Positions 20,136 through 28,195 of a stretch of DNA of 64,000 nucleotides are shown here, piece by piece. Under the pieces are notes generated by a model that made no database searches, was not told where the DNA came from, and saw nothing but the letters and a program-made list of their open reading frames with translations. The stretch's first letter is position 1; each line of letters opens with the position of its first letter. Source of the stretch: Ferruginibacter sp. (lineage in GTDB: Bacteria; Bacteroidota; Bacteroidia; Chitinophagales; Chitinophagaceae); the NCBI GenBank assembly GCA_025963635.1, contig JAOQAK010000063.1, positions 124,001 to 188,000 on the forward strand, written 5' to 3'. The translations under genes and the position numbers were made by a program.

Positions 20136-21812
20136 TTATTCATCTGTAACACAGCCTTCGCTGGCATCCTTCACATACTTTGCATATTTAAATAAAATGC
20201 CTTTGGTAGCTTTTAAAGCGGGCCTTTGCCAGGCTGCTTTTCTTTTAGCGATCTCTTCTTCAGTCACTTTCAACGTCATGGATTTGGTTGCCACATTGAT
20301 TTCGATGATATCATTGTCCTGAACCAATCCTATCAATCCGCCATCAAAGGCTTCCGGGGTAATATGCCCAACAACAAATCCATGAGTGCCACCGCTAAAC
20401 CTTCCGTCTGTTATCAAAGCAACGCTATTGCCCAAACCTGCGCCAATTATTGCGGAAGTAGGCTTCAGCATTTCAGGCATCCCGGGTGCGCCTCTCGGAC
20501 CAACATGCGTAATCACCACTACATCTCCGGGCTGAATTTTGCCGGTATTGATCCCGTTGATTAACTCAAATTCTCCGTTAAATACCCTTGCAGGACCTTC
20601 AAACAATTCACCTTCTTTGCCGGAAATCTTTGCCACGCTTCCCTTCTCGGCAAGATTGCCGTACAGGATTTGCAGGTGTCCTGTCGCCTTGATTGGGTGC
20701 GAAGTCGGAAGAATAACTTTCTGCGCATCAAAATCCAACACCGGAACACCTGCTAAATTCTCTGCAACAGATTTACCTGTTACTGTCAAGCAATCGCCAT
20801 GCAAGAAACCTTGCGTTAACAGATACTTCATCACTGCCGGAATACCGCCAATGTTATGAAGGTCCTCCATTAAATATTTGCCGCTTGGCTTAAGATCTGC
20901 CAAAACGGGTACTTTATCACTGATCATTTGAAAATCATCCTGCGTAAATACTACATCTACACTCTTAGCCATTGCGATGATATGCAATACTGCATTGGTA
21001 CTTCCACCCAAGGCCATAATGATGGTGACCGCGTTTTCAAAGGCTTTACGGGTCATGATATCTGATGGCTTAATGTCTTTTTCCATCAGGTTGCGGATGG
21101 CTTTGCCCGCGTTCAAACATTCTTCTTTTTTAGCATCGCTTAAAGCAGGATTGCTGGAAGAATAAGGAAGGCTCATTCCCAGCGCTTCGATAGCGCTGCT
21201 CATTGTATTGGCGGTATACATCCCGCCACAGGCACCGGCTCCCGGGCAGCTGTTCATTACAATTCCTTTAAAATCTGCTTCATCGAGGTTGCCTGCAATC
21301 TTTTGTCCCAGTGCTTCAAATGCAGAAACAATATTGAGGTCTTTTCCTTTATAATGACCCGGGGCAATGGTACCACCGTATACCATGATAGCGGGCCGGT
21401 TTAACCTGCCCATCGCGATAATCGAACCCGGCATATTTTTATCACAGCCGGGAATTGCGATCAGCGCATCATAATATTGTGCGCCGCAAACTGTTTCAAT
21501 AGAATCTGCAATGATATCGCGGCTCACCAGCGAATAACGCATACCAGGTGTTCCGTTACTCATACCATCACTAACACCGATGGTGTGAAAGGTTAGTCCG
21601 ACCATTTCGTTATCCCACACGCCCTGCTTCACCAGCTTTGCGAGTTCGTTGAGGTGCATATTACAGGTGTTTCCATCATATCCCATACTCACCACACCAA
21701 CCTGTGCCTTGCCAAGATCCTCTTCCGTTAAGCCAATGCCATAAAACATTGCCTGGGCGGCAGGTTGGGTTTCATCCTGCGTGATCGTTTTGCTATACTT
21801 GTTTAATTCCAT
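20136..21812 (-). CDS. ilvD: Dihydroxy-acid dehydratase
   Basis: IlvD dehydrates dihydroxyisovalerate and dihydroxymethylvalerate to the 2-oxo acids, the third common step, using an iron-sulfur cluster and magnesium. The 558-residue protein has the cluster cysteines in [16 protein letters not shown] and [18 protein letters not shown] and, near the C terminus, the active-site serine region [20 protein letters not shown]. The length is that of the shorter IlvD group seen in many bacteria and archaea. The start lies 11 bases after the ilvE stop, so the two are surely co-transcribed. Confidence 0.97.
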   Translation of the reverse strand: MELNKYSKTITQDETQPAAQAMFYGIGLTEEDLGKAQVGVVSMGYDGNTCNMHLNELAKLVKQGVWDNEMVGLTFHTIGVSDGMSNGTPGMRYSLVSRDIIADSIETVCGAQYYDALIAIPGCDKNMPGSIIAMGRLNRPAIMVYGGTIAPGHYKGKDLNIVSAFEALGQKIAGNLDEADFKGIVMNSCPGAGACGGMYTANTMSSAIEALGMSLPYSSSNPALSDAKKEECLNAGKAIRNLMEKDIKPSDIMTRKAFENAVTIIMALGGSTNAVLHIIAMAKSVDVVFTQDDFQMISDKVPVLADLKPSGKYLMEDLHNIGGIPAVMKYLLTQGFLHGDCLTVTGKSVAENLAGVPVLDFDAQKVILPTSHPIKATGHLQILYGNLAEKGSVAKISGKEGELFEGPARVFNGEFELINGINTGKIQPGDVVVITHVGPRGAPGMPEMLKPTSAIIGAGLGNSVALITDGRFSGGTHGFVVGHITPEAFDGGLIGLVQDNDIIEINVATKSMTLKVTEEEIAKRKAAWQRPALKATKGILFKYAKYVKDASEGCVTDE

Positions 21813-21823
21813 TATGCTTCTTC

Positions 21824-22714
21824 TTATATTGGTTTAAATTCCTTTTCGATTACTTTATGCTTGTATGCCTGCTGAATTAATTTTCCTACACTATCGCCCC
21901 ATTGCTTGTTGAAGGGAAGATCGTCATAGCTTTCCCATCCTATAATTTCTGCAGCTGTTCCACAAAAGAAAGCTGCATCTGCATTCTTCAACTCCTCCGT
22001 TGTTATCATTTTTTCTTCTACGGGTATATCGAGTTCGCTGCAGATTTCTAAAACAGTTGCTCTCGTAATCCCCATAAGGATATGCCCTGCTGCGGGTGTA
22101 AATAAACGACCATCCTTTTCGTAAAACATATTTGCGCCCGGCCCTTCGGCAACATTGCCATTCATATCTGTGAGCAGCGCTTCATCAAACCCTTTTGCTT
22201 TTGCTTCCTGGCTTGCGAGGATTGAATTCACATAATGGCCGGCAGCTTTAGCCTGTAACATAAATGCTTTTGGATTAGGGCGCTGAAAGGAGGAAGTCAT
22301 TACCCGTAATAATTTTTCACCCAAAAATGGCTGCATTTCCCATGCCTGGATAGTGATATGCGATTCAGTATTTTGAACGAAACTCATATTCGCAGGTGCA
22401 AATACCACGGGGCGGATATAGGCATCCTGGAGGTTGTTTCTTTCAAGCACTTCATAAGTAGCTGTTATCAATTCTTCTATCGTCCAGTGCCATGGAAGGT
22501 TGAGTGCTATGGCAGAATTTTTTAGCCGTTCAAAATGTTCTTCAGCTTTAAAGATCTTCGTGTCTCCATTGGCAGTTTTATAAGAACGAATACCTTCAAA
22601 AACGCTGTAGCCATAATGCAAAGACTGGCTGTACAGATCCGTTTTTGCATCTGCAGCTTTTATATATTCCCCGTTTAAGAAGAGAATTGTTTCGTTGTTA
22701 TAATAAGTAGCCAT
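21824..22714 (-). CDS. ilvE: Branched-chain amino acid aminotransferase
   Basis: IlvE moves the amino group of glutamate to the three branched-chain 2-oxo acids. The 296-residue class IV PLP enzyme shows the characteristic early [15 protein letters not shown] motif, the PLP lysine region [15 protein letters not shown], and the [12 protein letters not shown] and [14 protein letters not shown] motifs. It lies 66 bases after leuB and 11 bases before ilvD. An 8-bp-period repeat tract begins about 25 bases before its start codon. Another class IV protein (60700-61539) is in the window but is more like aminodeoxychorismate lyase. Confidence 0.95.
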   Translation of the reverse strand: MATYYNNETILFLNGEYIKAADAKTDLYSQSLHYGYSVFEGIRSYKTANGDTKIFKAEEHFERLKNSAIALNLPWHWTIEELITATYEVLERNNLQDAYIRPVVFAPANMSFVQNTESHITIQAWEMQPFLGEKLLRVMTSSFQRPNPKAFMLQAKAAGHYVNSILASQEAKAKGFDEALLTDMNGNVAEGPGANMFYEKDGRLFTPAAGHILMGITRATVLEICSELDIPVEEKMITTEELKNADAAFFCGTAAEIIGWESYDDLPFNKQWGDSVGKLIQQAYKHKVIEKEFKPI

Positions 22715-22738
22715 ATTTTTTTGTTCTGATCTCTATTT

Positions 22739-22770
22739 ACCTTGTTACTTTATACACCTTGTCACTTCTA
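22739..22770 (+). repeat. Degenerate 8-bp-period tract between leuB and ilvE
   Basis: The plus strand reads as four octamers, ACCTTGTT, ACTTTATA, CACCTTGT and CACTTCTA. It is weak but in phase, and lies 24 bases before the ilvE start. Confidence 0.35.
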
Positions 22771-22780
22771 TAAAACACCA

Positions 22781-23896
22781 CTAAATAATCGTCGACTTCC
22801 GCAACTCTATATTCTCCTGGTTAATGTCGCCTGTTATCCTTCCACTTACATAATCACAGATCAATTCTCCTACTGTGGAGGTGAAATAAAAGTTAATGGG
22901 ATCGATATCTTTGGTCACAAACAAATGACTGATTGTCCAGGATACTGCTTCTCTTACCAATGCTGCCTCTTCTTTTAAATTGAAATAATCCAGCATCATT
23001 GCTGCTGATAATATCGAACCCAGTGGATTGGCTATATCCTTTCCGGCAGCCGTTGAATAAGATCCGTGCACCGGCTCAAACATCGCATTGGAATTGCCGA
23101 TGGATGCTGAAGGAAGTAAGCCCAAAGAACCGCTGATGACGCTTGCTTCATCACTGAGTATATCTCCAAATAAGTTTTCCGTCAAAATAATATCAAACTG
23201 CCTTGGGTTAAGGATGATCTGCATGGCAGCATTATCAACAAATAAAAAATTCAGCTGAACATCGGGGTATTGCGAAGCCATTTCCTGTACCACTTTTCTC
23301 CAAAGCCTGGACGTTTCCAACACATTGGCTTTATCCACCAGCGTAAGTTTTTTCTTGCGGCGCTGTGCAGATTGAAAAGCAAGATGGGCGATGCGCTCTA
23401 CTTCTTCCCGGGTATAGGCACAACTGTCATATGCCCAGGTATGTTCTTCGTTGGTTTTCTTTTCACCAAAATAAATTCCCCCGGTCAGTTCGCGGTAGAT
23501 GATAAAATCCACCTGTTCCAGTACTTTACTTTTTATGGGCGATAAATGAAGCAGGGAAGAATAAGCGGTAACCGGCCGAATATTAGCGAACAGTTGCAAT
23601 GATTTTCTTAATTTGAGCAAGCCCTGTTCGGGTCGCACTTTTGCTGCCGGATCATTATCGTACTTTGGATGACCAACAGCGCCAAATAAAATGGCATCAC
23701 TTTTCAAACAAATTTCAACAGTTTTATCGGGTAAAGGATCACCGGTTTTATCAATGGCAGCCGCCCCCATCAGGCAAAAGTTGTAATTAAATTGGTGCCC
23801 AAATTTTTCAGCAACATTGTCCAATACCTTAATAGACTGTTGTGTTACTTCCGGTCCGATGCCATCTCCAAATATTACTGCAATGTTCTTAATCAT
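22781..23896 (-). CDS. leuB: 3-isopropylmalate dehydrogenase
   Basis: LeuB oxidises and decarboxylates 3-isopropylmalate with NAD in the third leucine-specific step. The 371-residue protein has the family N-terminus (IAVIFGDGIGPEVTQQS), the substrate-binding arginine pattern around RPEQGLLKLRKSLQLFANIR, the YRELTGGIYFGEK segment, and the metal-binding ENLFGDILSDEASVISGSLG motif. It sits 121 bases after leuA. The genes for the enzyme acting between LeuA and LeuB, leuC and leuD, are not present in the window. Confidence 0.97.
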   Translation of the reverse strand: MIKNIAVIFGDGIGPEVTQQSIKVLDNVAEKFGHQFNYNFCLMGAAAIDKTGDPLPDKTVEICLKSDAILFGAVGHPKYDNDPAAKVRPEQGLLKLRKSLQLFANIRPVTAYSSLLHLSPIKSKVLEQVDFIIYRELTGGIYFGEKKTNEEHTWAYDSCAYTREEVERIAHLAFQSAQRRKKKLTLVDKANVLETSRLWRKVVQEMASQYPDVQLNFLFVDNAAMQIILNPRQFDIILTENLFGDILSDEASVISGSLGLLPSASIGNSNAMFEPVHGSYSTAAGKDIANPLGSILSAAMMLDYFNLKEEAALVREAVSWTISHLFVTKDIDPINFYFTSTVGELICDYVSGRITGDINQENIELRKSTII

Positions 23897-24017
23897 GAAA
23901 AGCTCTTTATCCCAGGTGTTTTTAATAGGAAGTATAGATCAGTTATATGTTAATGTTTCGTTGTAGAAAAAGTGATAAAATTGTGGATCAACAGTAAACC
24001 ACCTGCCAATGCCAACT

Positions 24018-25187
24018 TTACACTGCCATTTCTTTGTTATTATAAGCTCCCGCAATATGATTCAGATCGTCCTCTAACACTTCTTTTTTGCGATCTGCAA
24101 TCAATAAAAATTCCTGGTACAATATATCAATATCATTCCTGTCAAAATTGTATCCCAACTTATGAAGCCGATGGGCCAATGCGCTTCTACCGCTTCGGGC
24201 AGTTAAAACAATCTTTGATGCTTCGGCACCCACTTCCACGGGATCAATAATTTCATAGGTTAACGCATCCTTTAAAAAACCATCCTGGTGAATTCCGGAA
24301 GAATGTGAAAATGCATTGGTTCCCACAATAGCTTTATTGCATTGAACGGGCATACGCATGGTTTCCGCCACCAGCTGGCTGATTGGATTTAATAATTTGG
24401 CGTTTACCCCTGTATGAAAACCCAGTTCACTATGTTGTTTAATGATCATTACCACTTCTTCCAGCGAAGTGTTGCCAGCCCTTTCCCCCAAGCCATTCAC
24501 TGTACATTCAATTTGCCTGGCCCCACCGATAATGCCGGCAATGGAATTGGCGGTTGCCAGTCCGAGATCGTTATGACAATGGCAGGAAATGATGGCCTTG
24601 TCGATATTCGGCACATTATTTACCAGGAAAGCAATCTTTTCACCATATTGATGAGGAAGACAGTAACCAGTGGTATCGGGAATATTTACAACGGTAGCGC
24701 CGGCTCTGATTACGGCTTCCACTACTCTTGCCAGGTATTCGTTATCGGTACGCCCGGCATCCTCGGCATAAAACTCTACGTCATCTACAAAATTCTTCGC
24801 CCATTTTACAGCTTGAATCGCTCTTTGTAATATATCCTCGCGATTGGAATTAAACTTAGCTTTAATATGAAGGTCAGATGTTCCGATACCGGTATGAATT
24901 CTTGGTCGTCTTGCATATTTCAACGCCTCACCGGCCACTTCAATGTCTTTTTGTACCGCCCGGGTAAGTCCGCAAACGCTTGCATTTGTTATGATCTTTG
25001 AAATTTCATTTACAGAACTAAAATCGCCCGGAGAAGAAATGGGGAAACCCGCTTCAATAATATCCACCCCTAATTCTTCCAGTTTTAGGGCCAGCTCCAC
25101 CTTTTCGTTGGTATTCAATTTGCACCCCGGGACCTGCTCACCATCTCTTAGCGTAGTGTCAAAAATGTGTATCTTGTTAGCTGACAT
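24018..25187 (-). CDS. leuA: 2-isopropylmalate synthase, short form
   Basis: LeuA condenses 2-oxoisovalerate with acetyl-CoA to commit carbon to leucine. The 389-residue protein has the aldolase-type barrel with the signature [17 protein letters not shown], the metal-binding histidines in [16 protein letters not shown], and the [17 protein letters not shown] and [12 protein letters not shown] motifs. It stops after the linker subdomain and lacks the roughly 120-residue C-terminal regulatory domain that senses leucine in the 500-residue enzymes. It is the first gene of the block. A 201-base gap to the divergent gene at 25389 probably holds the operon promoter. Homocitrate or citramalate synthase are alternatives of the same fold; the leuB neighbour favours LeuA. 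Confidence 0.92.
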   Translation of the reverse strand: MSANKIHIFDTTLRDGEQVPGCKLNTNEKVELALKLEELGVDIIEAGFPISSPGDFSSVNEISKIITNASVCGLTRAVQKDIEVAGEALKYARRPRIHTGIGTSDLHIKAKFNSNREDILQRAIQAVKWAKNFVDDVEFYAEDAGRTDNEYLARVVEAVIRAGATVVNIPDTTGYCLPHQYGEKIAFLVNNVPNIDKAIISCHCHNDLGLATANSIAGIIGGARQIECTVNGLGERAGNTSLEEVVMIIKQHSELGFHTGVNAKLLNPISQLVAETMRMPVQCNKAIVGTNAFSHSSGIHQDGFLKDALTYEIIDPVEVGAEASKIVLTARSGRSALAHRLHKLGYNFDRNDIDILYQEFLLIADRKKEVLEDDLNHIAGAYNNKEMAV

Positions 25188-25388
25188 AGAAATAGTATAT
25201 TTAGATAAAACAGGTTAAATTAATTTTGTATAGATAGCAATTTAATTCCATTAATCTCTCTGAGTTACGAATATAAAAGCATAAAACCAGTTCACATTAT
25301 CAAATTGTTATTACTATTACGTTTTATAAAACTCCTGTTTTTTGTTAAAATGTAGACCCAGCAAGGAATTTAACGAAATCATATTACG

Positions 25389-26969
25389 ATGTCCAACCGG
25401 AGCACAGACCCCTTATTTCAGCTTATAAAGTCCCTTGAAAAGAGCGAAAAGCGCAATTTCAAGCTCTATGCCACCCGAAACTCCTCTTCTGATGAATTGA
25501 AAAGCATCCAATTGTTCGATGCCCTGGACAGAATGGATGAATATGATGAGGCGGTTTTATTAAAGAGAAATGAGAGCATTAAAAAGCAGCAGCTAAGTAA
25601 CCTGAAAGCACATTTATACAAACAAATACTCAGCAGCCTACGACTGATCAATTATGAAAGCATTGATATTGCGCTGCACGAGCAAATGGATTATGCCCGC
25701 ATTTTGTACAACAAGGGACTGTATCATCAGAGCCTGAAGGTATTGGACAGGTTGAAAGAACAGGCAAAAACCCACCACCAGCTTACTTACCTGCAACAAG
25801 TGCTTTTTTTTGAGAAAACTATTGAGGCGCTTTATATTACCCGGAGCATGCAGGACAGGGCAGATCAGCTGAGCCTGCAGTCAAATGAAGTAAGCAGCAG
25901 CCTGTCGTTGGTGTCGGAACTTTCCAATTTATCGCTGCAATTGTATAGCTGGTACATAAAAAACGGCCATAGCAGAACCGAAGAAGAAACGATTGCCGTA
26001 CAACAATTTTTCACCAGCGGGTTAGGTAATAAAACGGCTGAATGCAAAAGCTTTTACGAGCGGCTTTATCTTTATCAAAGTTATTGCTGGAGTGCTTTTA
26101 TCCGCCAGGATTTCCTGCAATACTACCGGTATACTCAAAAATGGGTGAACCTGTTCGATGAAGAACCCTTTATGACTGAAATAGAGACCGCCCATTATAT
26201 TAAGGGGATGCACAACCTGATGGGATCGCATTTCGACCTGGGTAATCACCGGAAACTTGTTGAAACCTTAGCAATATTCGACCAGTTTTGCACCAGCGAA
26301 CTTGTACAAAACAATGTAAATAACCGGATTCAGTGCTTTGTGTACAGAACGATTTCGGTGTTTAATAAGCATTTTTTGGAAGGCAGTTTCACGGAAGGGC
26401 TTGCGCTGATACCGGGTATCGAAGAAAAAATAAAGGAATACGAAATCTACCTCGACAGGCATCGCATCCTCGTTTTTTATTATAAGATTGCCTGTCTTTA
26501 TTTTGGAAGCGGCAACTACGAAAAAGCGATTGACTATCTAAATAAGATAACCAATTGGAAGGTTGACCTGCGAACCGATCTCCAATGCTACAGCCGCCTG
26601 CTGCACCTGATAGCACATTATGAATTAGGGAATGAAGAGATCCTGGACCACCTGATAAAATCCGTATACCGGTTTATGGCCAAGATGCACAATTTGAGTG
26701 TTGTGGAAGAGGAGATATTTAAATTTATCCGCACATCCTTCCATGTGTCGGTAAAAGGAATTAAGCCGGAACTGGAGAAATTACTTGTAAAATTAAAATC
26801 CCTGCAGAACAATCGTTTTGAAACAAGGGCTTTCATGTACCTCGATATTATTTCCTGGCTCGAAAGTAAACTGGAGAACATACCCGTGCAAGAGGTGTTG
26901 CAGCGCAAATTTGCAAGTAAGAGGAAAATGCATCCCAGTCTAACTTCATCGCCGGATATTAGTTTGTGA
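25389..26969 (+). CDS. Hypothetical helical-repeat protein
   Basis: I do not recognise the function of this 526-residue protein. It has no signal peptide or membrane segment and is dominated by amphipathic helices. TPR-like pairs are suggested around GLYHQSLKVLDRLKEQAKTH and CLYFGSGNYEKAIDYLNKIT. The N-terminal segment (LIKSLEKSEKRNFKLY) looks like a conserved head region found in uncharacterised Bacteroidota proteins, as I recall. It is divergent from leuA, sharing a 201-base spacer, and is followed by a HicBA module. A scaffold or regulatory role would fit a helical-repeat fold but is inference. Confidence 0.8.
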   Translation: MSNRSTDPLFQLIKSLEKSEKRNFKLYATRNSSSDELKSIQLFDALDRMDEYDEAVLLKRNESIKKQQLSNLKAHLYKQILSSLRLINYESIDIALHEQMDYARILYNKGLYHQSLKVLDRLKEQAKTHHQLTYLQQVLFFEKTIEALYITRSMQDRADQLSLQSNEVSSSLSLVSELSNLSLQLYSWYIKNGHSRTEEETIAVQQFFTSGLGNKTAECKSFYERLYLYQSYCWSAFIRQDFLQYYRYTQKWVNLFDEEPFMTEIETAHYIKGMHNLMGSHFDLGNHRKLVETLAIFDQFCTSELVQNNVNNRIQCFVYRTISVFNKHFLEGSFTEGLALIPGIEEKIKEYEIYLDRHRILVFYYKIACLYFGSGNYEKAIDYLNKITNWKVDLRTDLQCYSRLLHLIAHYELGNEEILDHLIKSVYRFMAKMHNLSVVEEEIFKFIRTSFHVSVKGIKPELEKLLVKLKSLQNNRFETRAFMYLDIISWLESKLENIPVQEVLQRKFASKRKMHPSLTSSPDISL

Positions 26970-27082
26970 GCTAATATTATTTTAGAATTTCCTTTTATGA
27001 AAGTAATGTTCTAATCATCCCACGCCTGATATGTTTAACCGGTAAACAGCGCTTACTGAACATAATTTTATATATTTATAAA

Positions 27083-27310
27083 ATGCAAACTTTTCATTTA
27101 CCTGTTGTAGTTGAAACTGATGAAGATGGCATCTTCATTGTTTCTTGTCCGGTTTTCAAAGGTTGCCATACCTATGGTAAAACTATAGACGAAGCAATGG
27201 AAAATCTTAAAGAAGTCGTAACAATTTGTCTCTCGGAGCAACCTTTGGAACAAGAAAACAAATTTATTGGCATTCGCGAAATGGAATTCACAATACCCAT
27301 CACTGCATGA
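27083..27310 (+). CDS. hicB: HicB-family antitoxin, short form
   Basis: The 75-residue protein has the partial RNase H fold of HicB antitoxins: beta strands in LPVVVETDEDGIFIVSCP, then the G-C-H-T-Y-G-K-T loop and the helix DEAMENLKEVVTICL. It ends without the C-terminal ribbon-helix-helix or HTH domain of longer HicB proteins, so it may not bind DNA alone. Its stop codon overlaps the start of hicA in an ATGA. The gene order, antitoxin first, is the reverse of the hicA-hicB order described for E. coli. Confidence 0.88.
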   Translation: MQTFHLPVVVETDEDGIFIVSCPVFKGCHTYGKTIDEAMENLKEVVTICLSEQPLEQENKFIGIREMEFTIPITA

Positions 27311-27537
27311 GTGAGAAACTTCCAGTAATAAGTGGCAAAGATCTTCTTAAACTTTTGGAAAAACTCGGGTTTAGGATCACACGTATCAATGGAATCCATT
27401 ATAGAATGAAACATGACGATGATCGCGTAACAACCATTCCGGTTCATAAAAATGATCCCATTCCGAAAGGTCTACTTCGTAAAATCCTGCGTGAAGATGT
27501 TCAGATCACTCCTGAAGAATTGAAGGGTCTTCTTTAG
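27307..27537 (+). CDS. hicA: HicA-family mRNA interferase toxin
   Basis: The 76-residue protein fits the small double-stranded-RNA-binding-like HicA toxins, which cleave mRNA when freed from HicB. It has the family pattern KDLLKLLEKLGFRITR, then GIHYRMKHDD, the catalytic histidine region TTIPVHKNDPIPKGLLRKIL. The start is the ATG at 27307, which overlaps the hicB stop; an upstream in-frame extension inside hicB gives no family match. Overlap indicates translational coupling. Confidence 0.9.
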   Translation: MSEKLPVISGKDLLKLLEKLGFRITRINGIHYRMKHDDDRVTTIPVHKNDPIPKGLLRKILREDVQITPEELKGLL

Positions 27538-27681
27538 ATTTTGGGCACTGCAACGCATCGCATTTTGAACTTCAGACCTTTTTTCGAAGCGCCTTATATT
27601 TTTAATCAATGGTTAAAGTAATATATTTGCAACACTGTTTCTAATTTTTGATTTACATTTACCCCTATCAATGCTCAATCT

Positions 27682-28017
27682 TTGCTTCGATCAATTTACA
27701 TAACAAGATTTCTTTCCGGTTTTCTGCTGATCGTTTTTGCTTTAAGCATCACGCCCAAAAGATTTTTGCATGAAGTAATCGCAAAACATACTGATAGCAC
27801 CGGAGAAAAGAAAAACAATACACCTTACCAGCTTTCTGTAGCAGGGTTCAATTGTGATAATGATAACCTTGTTGCACAATCCAGTTTTGTAAGTAATCAG
27901 CAAATTTTTTCTCACCCGGTATTTTTCTCGTTTTCTCCTTATAGTTTCAAGGACATTTCCACTCCCTGCTATTGCAATATCTACTCTCAGCTACGTGGGC
28001 CGCCGGTAAATGCTTAA
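27682..28017 (+). CDS. Small membrane-anchored protein upstream of a TonB receptor
   Basis: The 111-residue protein has one hydrophobic segment near the N terminus (ITRFLSGFLLIVFALSITP), a following HEVIAKHTD segment, and cysteine-containing motifs FNCDND and PCYCN, ending in LRGPPVNA. The only in-frame start after the preceding stop at 27649 is TTG at 27682. I recall similar short proteins with the ITPKRFLHE and LRGPP motifs beside TonB-dependent receptors in Bacteroidota, but not a known role. The histidines and cysteines would suit metal handling; that is inference. It is followed after 178 bases by the receptor gene. A TATATTTG box at 27622-27629 may be its promoter. Confidence 0.65.
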   Translation: MLRSIYITRFLSGFLLIVFALSITPKRFLHEVIAKHTDSTGEKKNNTPYQLSVAGFNCDNDNLVAQSSFVSNQQIFSHPVFFSFSPYSFKDISTPCYCNIYSQLRGPPVNA

Positions 28018-28157
28018 GTTCGCTGGATGACCGTAGCCTCTTCAAGTTTTTTCTTTACACGCCATTCCGATCCGTCTTCAGCAATTATTTTCAGTAGGTC
28101 GGTCTTTTTAGCAATACATCTGGCAAGATTATGGTCACATTCATTTATGACAATCAT
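28014..28157 (-). CDS. Possible 47-residue ORF antisense in the receptor leader
   Basis: The minus strand encodes a 47-residue frame starting with ATG directly after an in-frame stop and ending with TAA, overlapping the end of the upstream gene by 4 bases. The product has protein-like composition (AKKTDLLKIIAEDGSEWRVK) with charged helical character. There is no recognised family. It fills almost the whole gap before the TonB receptor, which otherwise has no gene. Confidence 0.35.
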   Translation of the reverse strand: MIVINECDHNLARCIAKKTDLLKIIAEDGSEWRVKKKLEEATVIQRT

Positions 28158-28195
28158 TGCTTAGATATGAAGTATTCATTCAACTTAAACAAACA

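Noticed and set aside
27226-27306. Upstream extension of HicA
   Set aside because: The extra residues are the hicB coding sequence read in another frame; the ATG overlapping the hicB stop is the better start.
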